Below are positions 19,071-27,509 of a stretch of 64,000 bases of DNA, in pieces. Each line of letters opens with the position of its first letter. The first letter of the stretch is position 1. The notes beneath the pieces were generated by a model. The model did no database searches. It was given only the letters and a program-made list of their open reading frames with translations, and was not told the DNA's origin. Position numbers and translations under genes: made by a program. The stretch comes from Paenibacillus sp. FSL H7-0331 (GTDB taxonomy: Bacteria > Bacillota > Bacilli > Paenibacillales > NBRC-103111), in the NCBI RefSeq assembly GCF_001956045.1, contig NZ_MRTH01000012.1, positions 193,745 to 257,744 of the forward strand. The letters run 5' to 3'.

Positions 19071-20593
19071 TTAAAGGTTTGGAATGAGAATTTCATGTTC
19101 CATATTTTATGAAAATCTTTTTCTGCATTATCGACCTCTCTGTATTCGACAGAGGGGTTATATTTAATTGCGGCAGCAATATGAAGCTGTTTCCCCTCCA
19201 CCGCTGTCGAGATCGAAGCGATAGCTTGTGTTTCAGAAGCATCCAAAGCGATCGCAATTTGCAGTAAAGTGCCCAGCTTGGTGATAACGTCGACATCGGT
19301 TTCATGCAAAACATCTTTGTGCTGCTGATAGGTTTGATGAACTTTGCCTTTTGTTTTGTAAGAAGCGATGCATGCGCATAACAGAATTTCCCGATGGCTC
19401 AAGCCATTAAGAGGGGAATGGGCAATCATATAAAAGGAATGCTTGGCGAATTGGTAATAATTCATCGACACGCCGATACGGTGCAGCAGAGCCGCTGTAT
19501 GCAGGCATAGTCGCATTCTGCTGTCATATTGATGAATTCCCTGAAGTGCATCGTACAATAGCACAGCATGACCTGCAACCTGCTCCAGATGCTCGATTGG
19601 GGCACTTGCGTGCAGTCCGAGCAAATTCGTTGTGCTTTGCCTCAGAATGCTTGACGCTGTTGACTGTGGGGCTGGCAAATATTTTCCTTGAAAAAGCCCG
19701 TCGCGAAGACCTGCGCCGCTAATCACATAATGGCTGCACTTGGCTGCCTGAAAGATCGTATCCAAAATAAGCATGCCTGGAATAATAATATCAACACGAT
19801 CCTTGGACAGTCCGTCTACCTTTTTCCGTTTGTCGGTAGACAGGGACGGCAGCCACTTCACCAACTGCTCCATTTCGACAGCTTCCATTTTATAATTATG
19901 AGTGCGAGACAAAGAATACTTTCGCTTCTTCTGGCTGATTTTACTCAGGCTGCGAATCGTACCGCCCATGCCGACAAGCGGAAGTTGAGGATGCTGCTCA
20001 ATCCAGGGGTGTTCTGTAATCGCAGTAAGCACCATAAGTCGGATATTTTTGAGCTGTTCCTCGTTCAAGTTGCCATCCATAGAAAATTTCCTTGCCGTAT
20101 TGACGGCTCCAAAAGGAAAGGACACGCTTTGTTCCAGCTTGCGATTTCTAAAAAGGCTGACTTCTGTACTCCCGCCCCCAATATCAACCAATATGCCATC
20201 CTCGATATCAAGAGAATTGCTCATCCCGAGAAATCCGATTGTAGCTTCATCCTCTCCGGACAATAGCTCAACCTCTATTCCGCTTTCTTGCAGCAGTTGA
20301 TCGATAATTTCTTGGGAATTGGCCGCATTGCGAATAGCTGCTGTAGCTGCTGCGCGGATCTCAGTGACCTGATTGGTCTGACAGATCTGTTTAAATTGGA
20401 TTAAAATATCAACGATATCCCGGATATCTGGCGTATGCAGTATTTGATCGGAGCCGATCCTTGAACTTAAGCGTGCAGACTGCTTGAACTCGCCGATAAC
20501 CCGGTGAGCCTGATGGTGGTTGAGTTCGTAAATGGCAAGGCGAATCGAGTTGGAACCGATATCAATGATGCCGATTCTGCGATTGTTTCCCAT
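19061..20593 (-). CDS. ppx: exopolyphosphatase / Ppx-GppA phosphatase
   Basis: About 510 residues. The ASKHA ATPase-like N-terminal domains show GIIDIGSNSIRLAIY and VDIGGGSTEVSLF. The C-terminal part is an HD-like helical domain (LCLHTAALLHRIGVSMNYY). The enzyme would release phosphate from polyphosphate or hydrolyse pppGpp. The ATG at 20593 is preferred because GGGGG sits just upstream; an ATG at 20611 is in frame. Facing ppk tail to tail with overlapping ends, it is the opposing activity to its neighbour. Confidence 0.9.
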   Translation of the reverse strand: MGNNRRIGIIDIGSNSIRLAIYELNHHQAHRVIGEFKQSARLSSRIGSDQILHTPDIRDIVDILIQFKQICQTNQVTEIRAAATAAIRNAANSQEIIDQLLQESGIEVELLSGEDEATIGFLGMSNSLDIEDGILVDIGGGSTEVSLFRNRKLEQSVSFPFGAVNTARKFSMDGNLNEEQLKNIRLMVLTAITEHPWIEQHPQLPLVGMGGTIRSLSKISQKKRKYSLSRTHNYKMEAVEMEQLVKWLPSLSTDKRKKVDGLSKDRVDIIIPGMLILDTIFQAAKCSHYVISGAGLRDGLFQGKYLPAPQSTASSILRQSTTNLLGLHASAPIEHLEQVAGHAVLLYDALQGIHQYDSRMRLCLHTAALLHRIGVSMNYYQFAKHSFYMIAHSPLNGLSHREILLCACIASYKTKGKVHQTYQQHKDVLHETDVDVITKLGTLLQIAIALDASETQAIASISTAVEGKQLHIAAAIKYNPSVEYREVDNAEKDFHKIWNMKFSFQTFNQE

Positions 20594-20802
20594 GATGAGC
20601 CCCCATGACATTTTAGTATTGCAAACAAGTTTATTTTACCATCGTTTGCCCTCAGCGCAAGTTTTTTAAGAACCAGGCCCAAGCCATCCAGCGGAACATC
20701 CTGAAGGAATGCAGGCATTGGCATATAGGAGAGTGCGTTCGGGGCTGCCATACAATCAATAAGGTACAAGCTGAATACCCTGTATAAAGGAGATGATGCG
20801 AG

Positions 20803-21453
20803 GTGAAAGTACAGGATTTTATCAATATACTAGCCCCTATGGCTGTCTCTGAGCAGAGGCGTACCGGCATTCTGGCCAGTATTACGATTGCACAGGGCGC
20901 AATTGAATCGGGATGGGGTGCTGCAGCACCAGGGAATAACCTGTTTGGGATCAAAGGAAGCGGACAGGAATTCGTGACAACAGAATATACCAATGGTCAT
21001 TTCGTCAAAATAATTGGCGGTTTCCGGACCTATGATACATGGGAAGGCTCTGTGATCGATCATAGCGAATTTTTGATAGCGAACAGCAGGTACAAGGCGT
21101 CCGGCTTTTTTGAACGCTGCAAGGAGCTTGATTATATTGGGGCTGCTGGCTGCTTGCAAAATGCGGGGTATGCGACTGATCCGAAGTATGCGGTAAAATT
21201 GATCCAAATCATTCAGGCAAACCGGCTGGACAACTATGATATTTTGGAGGTTGAGGACGATATGCCAAAGCTTGATCCAGGTGTGGCACTTACGATGATT
21301 AATACGTTTTTAAAGCCTTCATGGGCTGCTGCCGATGCACAGCTCAAGGCCGCTCAGGATAGCAATAAGGCAGCAGCTTGGAAGGAGCAAAGGGACTATT
21401 ATGCATGGCTTGCGAACAGCTTGCGGGATGCATCCGGTCTGCCCAGAGAGTAG
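20803..21453 (+). CDS. GH73-type glucosaminidase (FlgJ/endolysin-like)
   Basis: A 216-residue protein with an N-terminal ~145-residue glycoside hydrolase 73 domain (SITIAQGAIESGWG, with candidate catalytic E35, then NNLFGIKG and FRTYDTWEGSVIDHSEFL). It would cleave the glycan strands of peptidoglycan. No signal peptide is visible. The C-terminal tail (~60 residues) is alanine-rich and helical. GTG start at 20803 with AAGGAG 8-10 nt upstream. The lack of a signal and the small size resemble phage endolysins, but no other phage gene is nearby. Confidence 0.75.
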   Translation: MKVQDFINILAPMAVSEQRRTGILASITIAQGAIESGWGAAAPGNNLFGIKGSGQEFVTTEYTNGHFVKIIGGFRTYDTWEGSVIDHSEFLIANSRYKASGFFERCKELDYIGAAGCLQNAGYATDPKYAVKLIQIIQANRLDNYDILEVEDDMPKLDPGVALTMINTFLKPSWAAADAQLKAAQDSNKAAAWKEQRDYYAWLANSLRDASGLPRE

Positions 21454-21477
21454 ATCAGCAAGTTTACACATAACAAT

Positions 21478-21505
21478 GCCCTCTTTCCTTGTTAGGATTG
21501 AGGGC
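21478..21505. terminator. possible bidirectional terminator between the GH73 and spore-protein genes
   Basis: Stem GCCCTC/GAGGGC with a 16-nt loop between two convergent genes. T-rich tails on both sides are weak. Confidence 0.4.
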
Positions 21506-21526
21506 GATTTATTGCATGCTATAGAA

Positions 21527-21751
21527 TTAGAAGCGGTTACCCGAAATTTGCTGCTCCGCGATTTGAACCAACCGCCGAACCATATGGCCGCCGATCGCTC
21601 CCGTATCACGAGTAGCCATGTAGCCATAATAACCGTCTGCTGGAATTTGAATTCCCAGCTCTTGTGCGACCTCATATTTCAATTGTTCCAATGCCTGTGC
21701 TGCTTGCTGCACAACTAACTGATTGCTGCTTCTCGACTGACCTGTTGCCAT
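21527..21751 (-). CDS. alpha/beta-type small acid-soluble spore protein
   Basis: A 74-residue SASP that coats and protects DNA in the dormant spore. Both family signatures are present: the YEVAQELGI region, which contains the germination-protease cleavage site, and the C-terminal TRDTGAIGGHMVRRLVQIAE DNA-binding block. A strong AAAGGAGGG precedes the ATG, and a sigma-G-like promoter lies further upstream. Divergent from the DNA ligase gene. Confidence 0.95.
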   Translation of the reverse strand: MATGQSRSSNQLVVQQAAQALEQLKYEVAQELGIQIPADGYYGYMATRDTGAIGGHMVRRLVQIAEQQISGNRF

Positions 21752-21783
21752 GTTAAGCCCTCCTTTAAATTTTCAACTAAATC

Positions 21784-21814
21784 TATATTCCCCCATCATT
21801 TCCCTGATTATTCA
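21784..21814 (-). promoter_or_regulatory. candidate sigma-G promoter of the SASP gene
   Basis: On the minus strand TGAATA (complement of 21809-21814), 18 nt, then GAATATA (complement of 21784-21790). The -35 and spacing fit forespore sigma-G promoters; the -10 matches CATNHTA only partly. Confidence 0.45.
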
Positions 21815-21854
21815 TACCTATCAGACATGGTAAAATCGTAACAGGGTGATGCTA

Positions 21855-22712
21855 ATGTTTATCGCGCCAATGCTACTAAACTCCCGCGAGAAACCTTTTT
21901 CTGATCAGGCTTATTTATTTGAGCCGAAAATTGACGGACACCGATTGATACTATCAAAGAGTGGGGAAGAGACCCGTCTATTTACAGAACATCAAAATGA
22001 ATGCACTTCACAGTATCCCGAGCTATGGGACGTCCCGATTGAGGGCGATGTGGTCCTTGATGGGGAGGTCTGCTATAGAGATCCGGAATCCGAACAATTT
22101 AATTTTGAGTTGGTCATGGAGCGGCTTCAAGTAACAAATAAAACTAAAATTCAGGCTTTCAGAAATCAAAGTCCAGTTAGCTACGTAGTTTGGGATATTC
22201 TTGTTCACAAAGGTCGAGATCTTCGACAGCTTTCCTTGATGAAGCGCCGTTCCATCCTGGAATCAGTTCTATTACCGAATGATTATTTTAGTGTGGTTAA
22301 TCAGATTGAAGAACGCGGTGAGGACTTATATGAATCGATTGTAGAGAAGTCGATGGAAGGCATTGTGGCTAAACGGAAAAGCAGCGTCTATGTGTCGCGG
22401 CGGTCCCACGATTGGCTGGCAATCATGAATTATCAATATACGGATGTGTATGTGGCAGGTTATCGTAAAGATGAGTTTGGCTGGCTTGTCCACGTGAAGG
22501 AGAATGGGAAAATGCGACCCGCAGGCATCATTGAGCAGGGAGTGAGTCCATCTCATAAAAAAGCTTTTGATACTATCAGCAAGAAGCTGGAGAACGGTGA
22601 AGATCAAAACTTTGTTTATTTAGATCCACGTATTCAAGTTAAAGTTCAATTTAGCAGCTGGACGCGTCATGGGATGCTCAGAGCACCGAGCTTTGTGGAT
22701 TTTATAGTGTGA
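21855..22712 (+). CDS. stand-alone ATP-dependent DNA ligase
   Basis: A 285-residue ligase with the adenylation domain and a short OB-fold domain. Motif I is KIDGHR with K25 as the AMP-accepting lysine. Later motifs include VVLDGEVCYR, YVVWDILVHKG, MEGIVAKRKSS and VKVQFSSWTRHGMLRAPSF. It seals nicks and resembles the ligase part of bacterial NHEJ enzymes (LigD), but has no polymerase or nuclease domain. The ATG at 21855 follows AGGGTGAT; a GTG at 21846 is in frame. It is divergent from a spore-protein gene, so a role in spore DNA repair is possible. No Ku gene lies in the window. Confidence 0.85.
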   Translation: MFIAPMLLNSREKPFSDQAYLFEPKIDGHRLILSKSGEETRLFTEHQNECTSQYPELWDVPIEGDVVLDGEVCYRDPESEQFNFELVMERLQVTNKTKIQAFRNQSPVSYVVWDILVHKGRDLRQLSLMKRRSILESVLLPNDYFSVVNQIEERGEDLYESIVEKSMEGIVAKRKSSVYVSRRSHDWLAIMNYQYTDVYVAGYRKDEFGWLVHVKENGKMRPAGIIEQGVSPSHKKAFDTISKKLENGEDQNFVYLDPRIQVKVQFSSWTRHGMLRAPSFVDFIV

Positions 22713-22717
22713 ATGGA

Positions 22718-22757
22718 AGCTCCGGGACAGCTGCCCGGGGCTTCTTGGTTTTTAATT
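22718..22757 (+). terminator. terminator after the DNA ligase gene
   Basis: Stem AAGCTCCGGG/CCCGGGGCTT (one T-G pair) with a 7-nt loop, followed by a T-rich stretch. Confidence 0.8.
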
Positions 22758-22907
22758 TATCGAGAGATAGCATAAGTTTATTGTACCGATAATGAACTTT
22801 TATGTGTGTATTTGTTCACATTGCTTGGTAAATCATTTATAGTAGAATAGTAAGATTGATGAGAATGGCCATCCTGCGCTCAAGTTGCAATAGGATATGT
22901 GTTATGT

Positions 22908-22925
22908 GATATAGTTATCTATATC
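22908..22925. promoter_or_regulatory. palindromic operator candidate at the citZ promoter
   Basis: Perfect inverted repeat GATATAG-TTAT-CTATATC. TTGCAA at 22885-22890 lies 17 bp upstream, so the left arm overlaps the probable -10. The position suits a repressor of the TCA genes; the protein is not identified. Confidence 0.45.
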
Positions 22926-22967
22926 GTTATGTATAGGTTTTGAATTGAACGTAAAGGAGAGATTGCT

Positions 22968-24080
22968 TTGACTGCTACCAAAGGATTGGAAGGTATTGTC
23001 GCAACAACATCCTCAATCAGCTCCATCATTGATGGTGTCCTTACTTATCGGGGGATCGACATCGATGATTTGGCCGAGAATGCTACATTTGAAGAGGTTG
23101 CGTATTTACTCTGGTATGGTAAATTACCGAATGCTTCTGAGTTAGCGCAATTAATCGCAGATTTTAATAAGTTTGCACCCATCCCTGCTCAGGTTATCGA
23201 GCAACTGAAGCTTTATCCGAAGGAAGCCAATTCAATGGCAGCACTTCGTTCAGCGGTTTCCTGTTTGGCTTTGTACGATGAAGAAGCCAACGATATGTCA
23301 CCTGAGTCGAATTTGCGTAAAGCCATCAAGCTGCAAGCGCAGATTCCGACAATCATCGCTGCTTTTGCCCGTATTCGTGAAGGTAAGGAGCCTGTTGCGC
23401 CTAAACAGAGCCAATCCATCGCGGAGAGCTTTTTGTACATGCTGATTGGTACAGAACCAGATAAAGTAGCCATTCAGGCATTGGACACGGCGTTGGTGCT
23501 TCATGCTGACCATGAATTGAACGCTTCAACTTTTGCCGCTCGTGTTACTGTTGCGACATTATCGGATATTTATTCCGGTGTAACTTCAGCAATCGGTGCA
23601 TTGAAGGGGCCTCTTCATGGTGGTGCAAACGAAGCTGTAATGGCGATGCTCGAAGACATTGATTCGCTTGACAACGTAGACAGCTATGTTCATGACAAGC
23701 TGAACAACAAGCAGAAGATCATGGGCTTTGGACACCGCGTTTACAAAAATGGCGATCCACGTGCCAAGCATTTGCAAAAAATGTCTCAGGAGCTGGGCAA
23801 AATTACTGGTAACCTGAAGTGGTACGAAATGTCGATCAAGATCGAAGATATTGTCACTGGCGAGAAGGGCTTGAAGCCGAATGTTGATTTTTACTCAGCA
23901 TCCGTATATACTTCCCTGGAAATTCCTCGTGACTTGTTTACACCGATCTTTGCGATCAGCCGTGCATCCGGATGGACCGCGCACATTTTGGAGCAATACG
24001 AGAATAATCGTTTGATCCGTCCGCGTGCTGAATACAATGGTCCTGTGAGCCAAAAGTATATTGCAATCGAAAATCGTTAA
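22968..24080 (+). CDS. citZ: citrate synthase
   Basis: A 370-residue type II citrate synthase, condensing acetyl-CoA and oxaloacetate at the entry of the TCA cycle. Catalytic blocks are visible: GPLHGGANEAVM and KIMGFGHRVYKNGDPRA carry the two active-site histidines and PNVDFYSASVY carries the aspartate. The TTG start at 22968 has AAAGGAGA 8 nt upstream; no ATG is better placed. It heads the citZ-icd-mdh series, whose order matches B. subtilis. Confidence 0.95.
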   Translation: MTATKGLEGIVATTSSISSIIDGVLTYRGIDIDDLAENATFEEVAYLLWYGKLPNASELAQLIADFNKFAPIPAQVIEQLKLYPKEANSMAALRSAVSCLALYDEEANDMSPESNLRKAIKLQAQIPTIIAAFARIREGKEPVAPKQSQSIAESFLYMLIGTEPDKVAIQALDTALVLHADHELNASTFAARVTVATLSDIYSGVTSAIGALKGPLHGGANEAVMAMLEDIDSLDNVDSYVHDKLNNKQKIMGFGHRVYKNGDPRAKHLQKMSQELGKITGNLKWYEMSIKIEDIVTGEKGLKPNVDFYSASVYTSLEIPRDLFTPIFAISRASGWTAHILEQYENNRLIRPRAEYNGPVSQKYIAIENR

Positions 24081-24108
24081 TCTTTTGATCGACCGAATTA
24101 CTGCAATC

Positions 24109-24172
24109 AACGGGTTGTTACTGCTGTTCTGTCCTATTCGTGTGAATCAGGACAAGCGCAGTAGCTCCCGTT
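24109..24172 (+). other. long interrupted hairpin between citZ and icd
   Basis: Nested arms AACGGG/CCCGTT, ACTGC/GCAGT, TGTCCT/AGGACA and ATTC/GAAT fold into one stem of 21 pairs with small bulges and a GTGT loop. CAATTTTGTG follows, so it could terminate part of the citZ transcripts or protect a processed RNA end. It stops 29 bp before the icd ribosome binding site. Confidence 0.6.
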
Positions 24173-24218
24173 CAATTTTGTGTAATTATGCACCTATTCT
24201 AAGGAGGAACTAATACCC

Positions 24219-25517
24219 ATGGCTAAATTCGAAAAATACGCATTACCAACTGAAGGCGAAAAAATTACTATCGTTGATGGTGTTCTAAATGTACCTAACA
24301 ACCCGATCATCCCTTTCATCGAAGGCGATGGCACAGGTCCTGATATTTGGGCTGCTTCCAAGCGCGTATTGGATGCTGCAGTTGAGAAAGCATATAATGG
24401 CGAGAAAAAAATCGCTTGGTATGAAGTATTTGCTGGTCAAAAAGCATTCGATAAATTTGAAAGCTGGTTGCCTAACGATACTTTAACAGCAATTCGTGAA
24501 TACATAGTGGCTATTAAAGGGCCATTAACGACTCCGGTTGGCGGCGGTATCCGTTCTTTGAACGTTGCACTTCGTCAAGAATTGGATCTGTATGTATGCT
24601 CCCGTCCAGTTCGTTATTTCACAGGCGTACCGTCCCCGGTTAAACGTCCTGAGCTAGTAGATATGATCATTTTCCGTGAAAATACTGAAGATATTTATGC
24701 TGGTATCGAGTGGGAAGCCGGTTCTGCTGAAGTGAAAAAAGTGATCGATTTCTTGCAAAACGAAATGGGCGTTAAAAACATTCGCTTCCCGGAAACTTCC
24801 GGTATCGGTGTAAAACCTGTTTCCTCCGAAGGTACAGAGCGTTTGGTGCGCGGCGCTATCGAGTACGCAATCAAACACAAACGCAAAACTTTGACATTGG
24901 TACACAAAGGCAACATCATGAAATACACAGAAGGCGCGTTCAAAAACTGGGGTTATGAGCTGGCTGAAAAAGAATTTGGTGATCAAACCTTCACTTGGAA
25001 TCAATACGACAGAATTAAAGCAGAAAAAGGTACGGACGCTGCTAACCAGGCACAAAAAGAAGCAGAAGCTGCTGGCAAAATCATCGTTAAAGATGCTATC
25101 GCTGACATCGCTCTTCAACAAGTATTGACTCGTCCTACTGATTTTGACGTTATCGCAACATTGAACCTGAACGGTGACTACCTGTCCGATGCTTTGGCAG
25201 CACAAGTTGGCGGAATCGGTATTGCTCCAGGAGCTAATATCAACTATGTAACTGGGCATGCTATCTTTGAAGCGACACATGGTACAGCTCCTAAATATGC
25301 TGGCTTGGACGTTGTTAACCCAGGTTCCGTTATTTTGTCCGGCGTTATGATGCTTGAGCACTTGGGCTGGTTGGAAGCAGCTGAGCTGATCTACAAAGGC
25401 ATGGAAACTTCGATTCACAACAAAACCGTTACTTATGACTTCGCACGTTTGATGGAAGGCGCAACTGAAGTGAAATGCTCCGAGTTCGCTAACCAAATCA
25501 TTAAACATATGGCCTAA
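24219..25517 (+). CDS. icd: isocitrate dehydrogenase (NADP+)
   Basis: A 432-residue NADP-type enzyme that oxidatively decarboxylates isocitrate to 2-oxoglutarate. The substrate-binding block is [50 protein letters not shown] and the nucleotide-binding [10 protein letters not shown] region are all present. AAGGAGG lies about 11 nt before the ATG. The gene is unusually separated from mdh, by 802 bp of hairpin-rich sequence. Confidence 0.95.
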   Translation: MAKFEKYALPTEGEKITIVDGVLNVPNNPIIPFIEGDGTGPDIWAASKRVLDAAVEKAYNGEKKIAWYEVFAGQKAFDKFESWLPNDTLTAIREYIVAIKGPLTTPVGGGIRSLNVALRQELDLYVCSRPVRYFTGVPSPVKRPELVDMIIFRENTEDIYAGIEWEAGSAEVKKVIDFLQNEMGVKNIRFPETSGIGVKPVSSEGTERLVRGAIEYAIKHKRKTLTLVHKGNIMKYTEGAFKNWGYELAEKEFGDQTFTWNQYDRIKAEKGTDAANQAQKEAEAAGKIIVKDAIADIALQQVLTRPTDFDVIATLNLNGDYLSDALAAQVGGIGIAPGANINYVTGHAIFEATHGTAPKYAGLDVVNPGSVILSGVMMLEHLGWLEAAELIYKGMETSIHNKTVTYDFARLMEGATEVKCSEFANQIIKHMA

Positions 25518-25537
25518 GAGGGAACATCCCCCTAAAT

Positions 25538-25577
25538 CCCCCTTTGTAAGGGGGACCCCAGGGGTTTCGCCCCCTGG
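25538..25577. repeat. double GC-rich hairpin after icd
   Basis: Two adjacent perfect stems: CCCCCTT/AAGGGGG with a 3-nt loop, and CCAGGGG/CCCCTGG with a 6-nt loop. They start 20 bp after the icd stop and may protect or end the icd transcript, although no T run follows. Confidence 0.7.
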
Positions 25578-25655
25578 ACGACGATAGAGCATCTTTCTGC
25601 GAGTGATCTCGGGGATTGGGTGTTCTTGAGCGTCTGGGGTACATGGAACGCGACT

Positions 25656-25694
25656 GTCAGCAGCAAGATTCGTTACACGAAGCTTGCTGCTGAC
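25656..25694. repeat. 39-nt near-perfect hairpin
   Basis: Outer arms GTCAGCAGCAAG/CTTGCTGCTGAC are perfect; after one A-G mismatch an inner stem TTCGT/ACGAA closes on a TAC loop. In total 17 of 18 positions pair. Confidence 0.85.
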
Positions 25695-25749
25695 TCGCTA
25701 TCATGCGGGAGTTCGTTGTGGAGAAAGTTGAGGTGTTGGGAACGCGACC

Positions 25750-25787
25750 GTCTGTGTTGGCTTTGCTGCGCAAAGCATCCCACAGAC
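25750..25787. repeat. two-part hairpin
   Basis: Outer arms GTCTGTG/CACAGAC and inner arms GCTTTGC/GCAAAGC with a TGC loop, separated by a small internal loop. Confidence 0.75.
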
Positions 25788-25836
25788 ACGCTTCCAAGCG
25801 CCGCGGCTTCTCGAAGGTAGTTTAGCTGTGAAACAC

Positions 25837-25883
25837 GTTCGTCAATGAGAGCTTCAGCTTTGCGAAGCATCGCATTGACGAAC
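25837..25883. repeat. two-part hairpin
   Basis: Outer arms GTTCGTCAATG/CATTGACGAAC (11 perfect pairs) and inner arms GCTTC/GAAGC with an 8-nt loop. Confidence 0.8.
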
Positions 25884-25984
25884 TTCCATTTCATGCTCCT
25901 ACAGAATTGATGTGTGTGGCTTTTAGGTGCTTGGCTAGTTATAGCTTTGATCTGGATTTGCTAATGACTTTGTTACGCCTGGGG

Positions 25985-25990
25985 TATAAT
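25985..25990 (+). promoter_or_regulatory. TATAAT box, possible mdh promoter
   Basis: A consensus -10 hexamer in the icd-mdh spacer. The -35 region is poor (ATGACT at 25964 would give a 15-bp spacer), so an activator or read-through may be needed. Confidence 0.3.
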
Positions 25991-26000
25991 TGAGGCGAAT

Positions 26001-26025
26001 CTTTCTACACTCAACGAGTGAAAAG
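26001..26025. repeat. small hairpin in the putative mdh leader
   Basis: CACTC/GAGTG with an AAC loop, extended across a small bulge by CTTT/AAAG. Confidence 0.5.
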
Positions 26026-26050
26026 GTTGATGGACTTTGTGAACTTGACT

Positions 26051-26078
26051 TAACTCCAAATCGTGCGATAAGGAGTTA
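26051..26078. repeat. symmetrical two-part hairpin
   Basis: TAACTCC/GGAGTTA outside and ATCG/CGAT inside, with AA on both sides of the inner stem and a TG turn. The right arm contains AAGGAG but no start codon follows. Confidence 0.7.
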
Positions 26079-26109
26079 GGGATTGTGCCTTAGAGTTTAC
26101 GCGCCGCCT

Positions 26110-26159
26110 TTGAAACTGTGTTCCCACCGCTTCATCTAATAATAAGAACACAGTTTCAA
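26110..26159. repeat. 14-bp perfect inverted repeat
   Basis: Arms TTGAAACTGTGTTC/GAACACAGTTTCAA with a 22-nt loop. Confidence 0.85.
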
Positions 26160-26167
26160 CAGCTAAG

Positions 26168-26184
26168 AGTTTGCGCAGCAAACT
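26168..26184. repeat. 7-bp perfect hairpin
   Basis: AGTTTGC/GCAAACT with a GCA loop. Confidence 0.6.
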
Positions 26185-26192
26185 TGCTACGG

Positions 26193-26204
26193 AAGCATAT
26201 GCTT
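26193..26204. repeat. 12-bp palindrome
   Basis: AAGCATATGCTT, without a loop, last of the inverted repeats before mdh. Confidence 0.5.
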
Positions 26205-26319
26205 GGAGGCACATCCCTAAAACCTGAAAGCCTACTTTTGGACGTTATGACCTTAATCACTAAATCTTTAATCTTTAACCTCGCACTCCCAAATAAACCA
26301 TTTCAGGAGGCTAACTATT

Positions 26320-27261
26320 ATGGCAATTCAACGTAAAAAAATTACCGTTGTAGGCGCAGGTTTCACAGGGGCAACAACTGCATTCTTGGCAGCACAGAAA
26401 GAACTGGGAGACGTCGTACTGCTGGACATCCCGCAATTAGAAAACCCGACAAAGGGTAAAGCTTTGGATATGCTCGAAGCTTCCCCGGTTCAAGGCTTTG
26501 ACAGCAACATCGTAGGCACTTCCAACTACGACGATACAGCGAACTCCGATATCGTAATCATCACAGCAGGTATTGCTCGTAAACCAGGTATGAGCCGTGA
26601 TGACCTTGTTAACACCAATGCAGGTATCGTAAGATCCGTTTGTGAAAATGTAAAAAGAACGAGTCCTAACTCCATCGTCATCATTTTGAGCAACCCGGTT
26701 GATGCTATGACATATGTAGCTTACGAGGCTTTGGGTTTCCCGAAAAACCGCGTAATCGGTCAATCCGGCGTATTGGATACAGCTCGTTACTGCACATTTA
26801 TCGCACAAGAATTGAACGTATCGGTTGAAGATGTTCGCGGCTTCGTATTGGGCGGCCACGGCGACGATATGGTTCCATTGGTTCGTTACTCCAACGTAGG
26901 CGGTATTCCGATCGAGAAGCTGATTCCTGCTGATCGTATCGAAGCTATTGTACAGCGTACACGTACAGGCGGCGGTGAGATCGTGAACCTGTTGGGTAAC
27001 GGCAGCGCGTACTACGCACCTGCAGCTTCCCTGGTTCAAATGGCTGAAGCGATCATCAAGGACAAAAAACGTATCATTCCTGCTATTGCCTTACTGCAAG
27101 GCGAATATGGCTATGACAACCTGTTCATGGGCGTACCTACCTTGTTGGGTGGCGATGGCATCGAGAAGATTTTCGAATTGGAGCTTCTGCCTGAAGAAAA
27201 GACAGCTCTTGATAAATCCGCAGATTCCGTTCGTAACGTAATCAAAGTGGTATCTGCTTAA
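26320..27261 (+). CDS. mdh: malate dehydrogenase
   Basis: A 313-residue LDH-like malate dehydrogenase (NAD type) interconverting malate and oxaloacetate. The nucleotide fold begins [38 protein letters not shown] gives the substrate loop arginines, and the catalytic histidine lies in [19 protein letters not shown] lies 12 nt before the ATG. It completes citZ-icd-mdh but may have its own transcription, given the 0.8-kb spacer. Confidence 0.95.
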   Translation: MAIQRKKITVVGAGFTGATTAFLAAQKELGDVVLLDIPQLENPTKGKALDMLEASPVQGFDSNIVGTSNYDDTANSDIVIITAGIARKPGMSRDDLVNTNAGIVRSVCENVKRTSPNSIVIILSNPVDAMTYVAYEALGFPKNRVIGQSGVLDTARYCTFIAQELNVSVEDVRGFVLGGHGDDMVPLVRYSNVGGIPIEKLIPADRIEAIVQRTRTGGGEIVNLLGNGSAYYAPAASLVQMAEAIIKDKKRIIPAIALLQGEYGYDNLFMGVPTLLGGDGIEKIFELELLPEEKTALDKSADSVRNVIKVVSA

Positions 27262-27293
27262 TTTTCATGGATGATGAATAACACTTAACACAG

Positions 27294-27336
27294 CAAGCTG
27301 GCTCCGATATTTAATCGGAATCAGCTTGTTTTTTTG
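27294..27336 (+). terminator. Rho-independent terminator of mdh
   Basis: CAAGCTG/CAGCTTG outer stem and CCGAT/ATCGG inner stem, with a T7 tract. Confidence 0.9.
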
Positions 27337-27382
27337 TGCTTTAACTGGATGCAGGCTTGCGATGATGGTGAGAAATACTGCA

Positions 27383-27411
27383 TTGACATAACAGGTAAGG
27401 TAATCTATATT
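27383..27411 (+). promoter_or_regulatory. sigma-A promoter upstream of the LysR gene
   Basis: TTGACA at 27383-27388 and TATATT at 27406-27411 with a 17-bp spacer. It would give a leader of about 135 nt. Confidence 0.65.
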
Positions 27412-27460
27412 TAAAATACACTAAACATATCGGATTAGTTATTTTATAATGAAATAACTG

Positions 27461-27509
27461 GAGATGCATCATTCCTCTATTGGAGGTGGATGTATCTCTG
27501 TTTATTTTT
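27461..27509 (+). terminator. terminator-like hairpin in the LysR leader
   Basis: GAGATGCATC/GATGTATCTC (one G-T pair) enclosing CCTC/GAGG, followed by TGTTTATTTTT. It lies between the promoter and the gene, so it may attenuate transcription. Confidence 0.5.

Larger units (their letters stand above)
25518..26319. other. 802-bp hairpin-rich spacer between icd and mdh
   Basis: No convincing gene is found in either strand; open frames here run through hairpin arms and lack ribosome binding sites. The interval holds at least nine inverted repeats of different sequence, listed separately, several with stems of 14-17 pairs and a second inner stem. None has a terminator T tract. A 14-nt direct repeat GGAACGCGACYGTC occurs at 25645 and 25739, each time running into the left arm of a hairpin. 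A TATAAT at 25985-25990 could start an mdh transcript with a ~320-nt structured leader. Confidence 0.7.

Noticed and set aside
20803..21453. GH73 gene as evidence of a prophage
   Set aside because: No capsid, tail, integrase or holin gene lies near it; one lysin-like gene is not enough.
24654..25592. 312-codon open frame antisense to icd
   Set aside because: It mirrors the codon pattern of icd, has no ribosome binding site, and its translation is serine/phenylalanine/cysteine-rich with no recognisable motif.
25620..25894. Short open frames on both strands in the icd-mdh spacer
   Set aside because: They cross hairpin arms, lack ribosome binding sites and have no conserved-looking features, so the interval is treated as non-coding.
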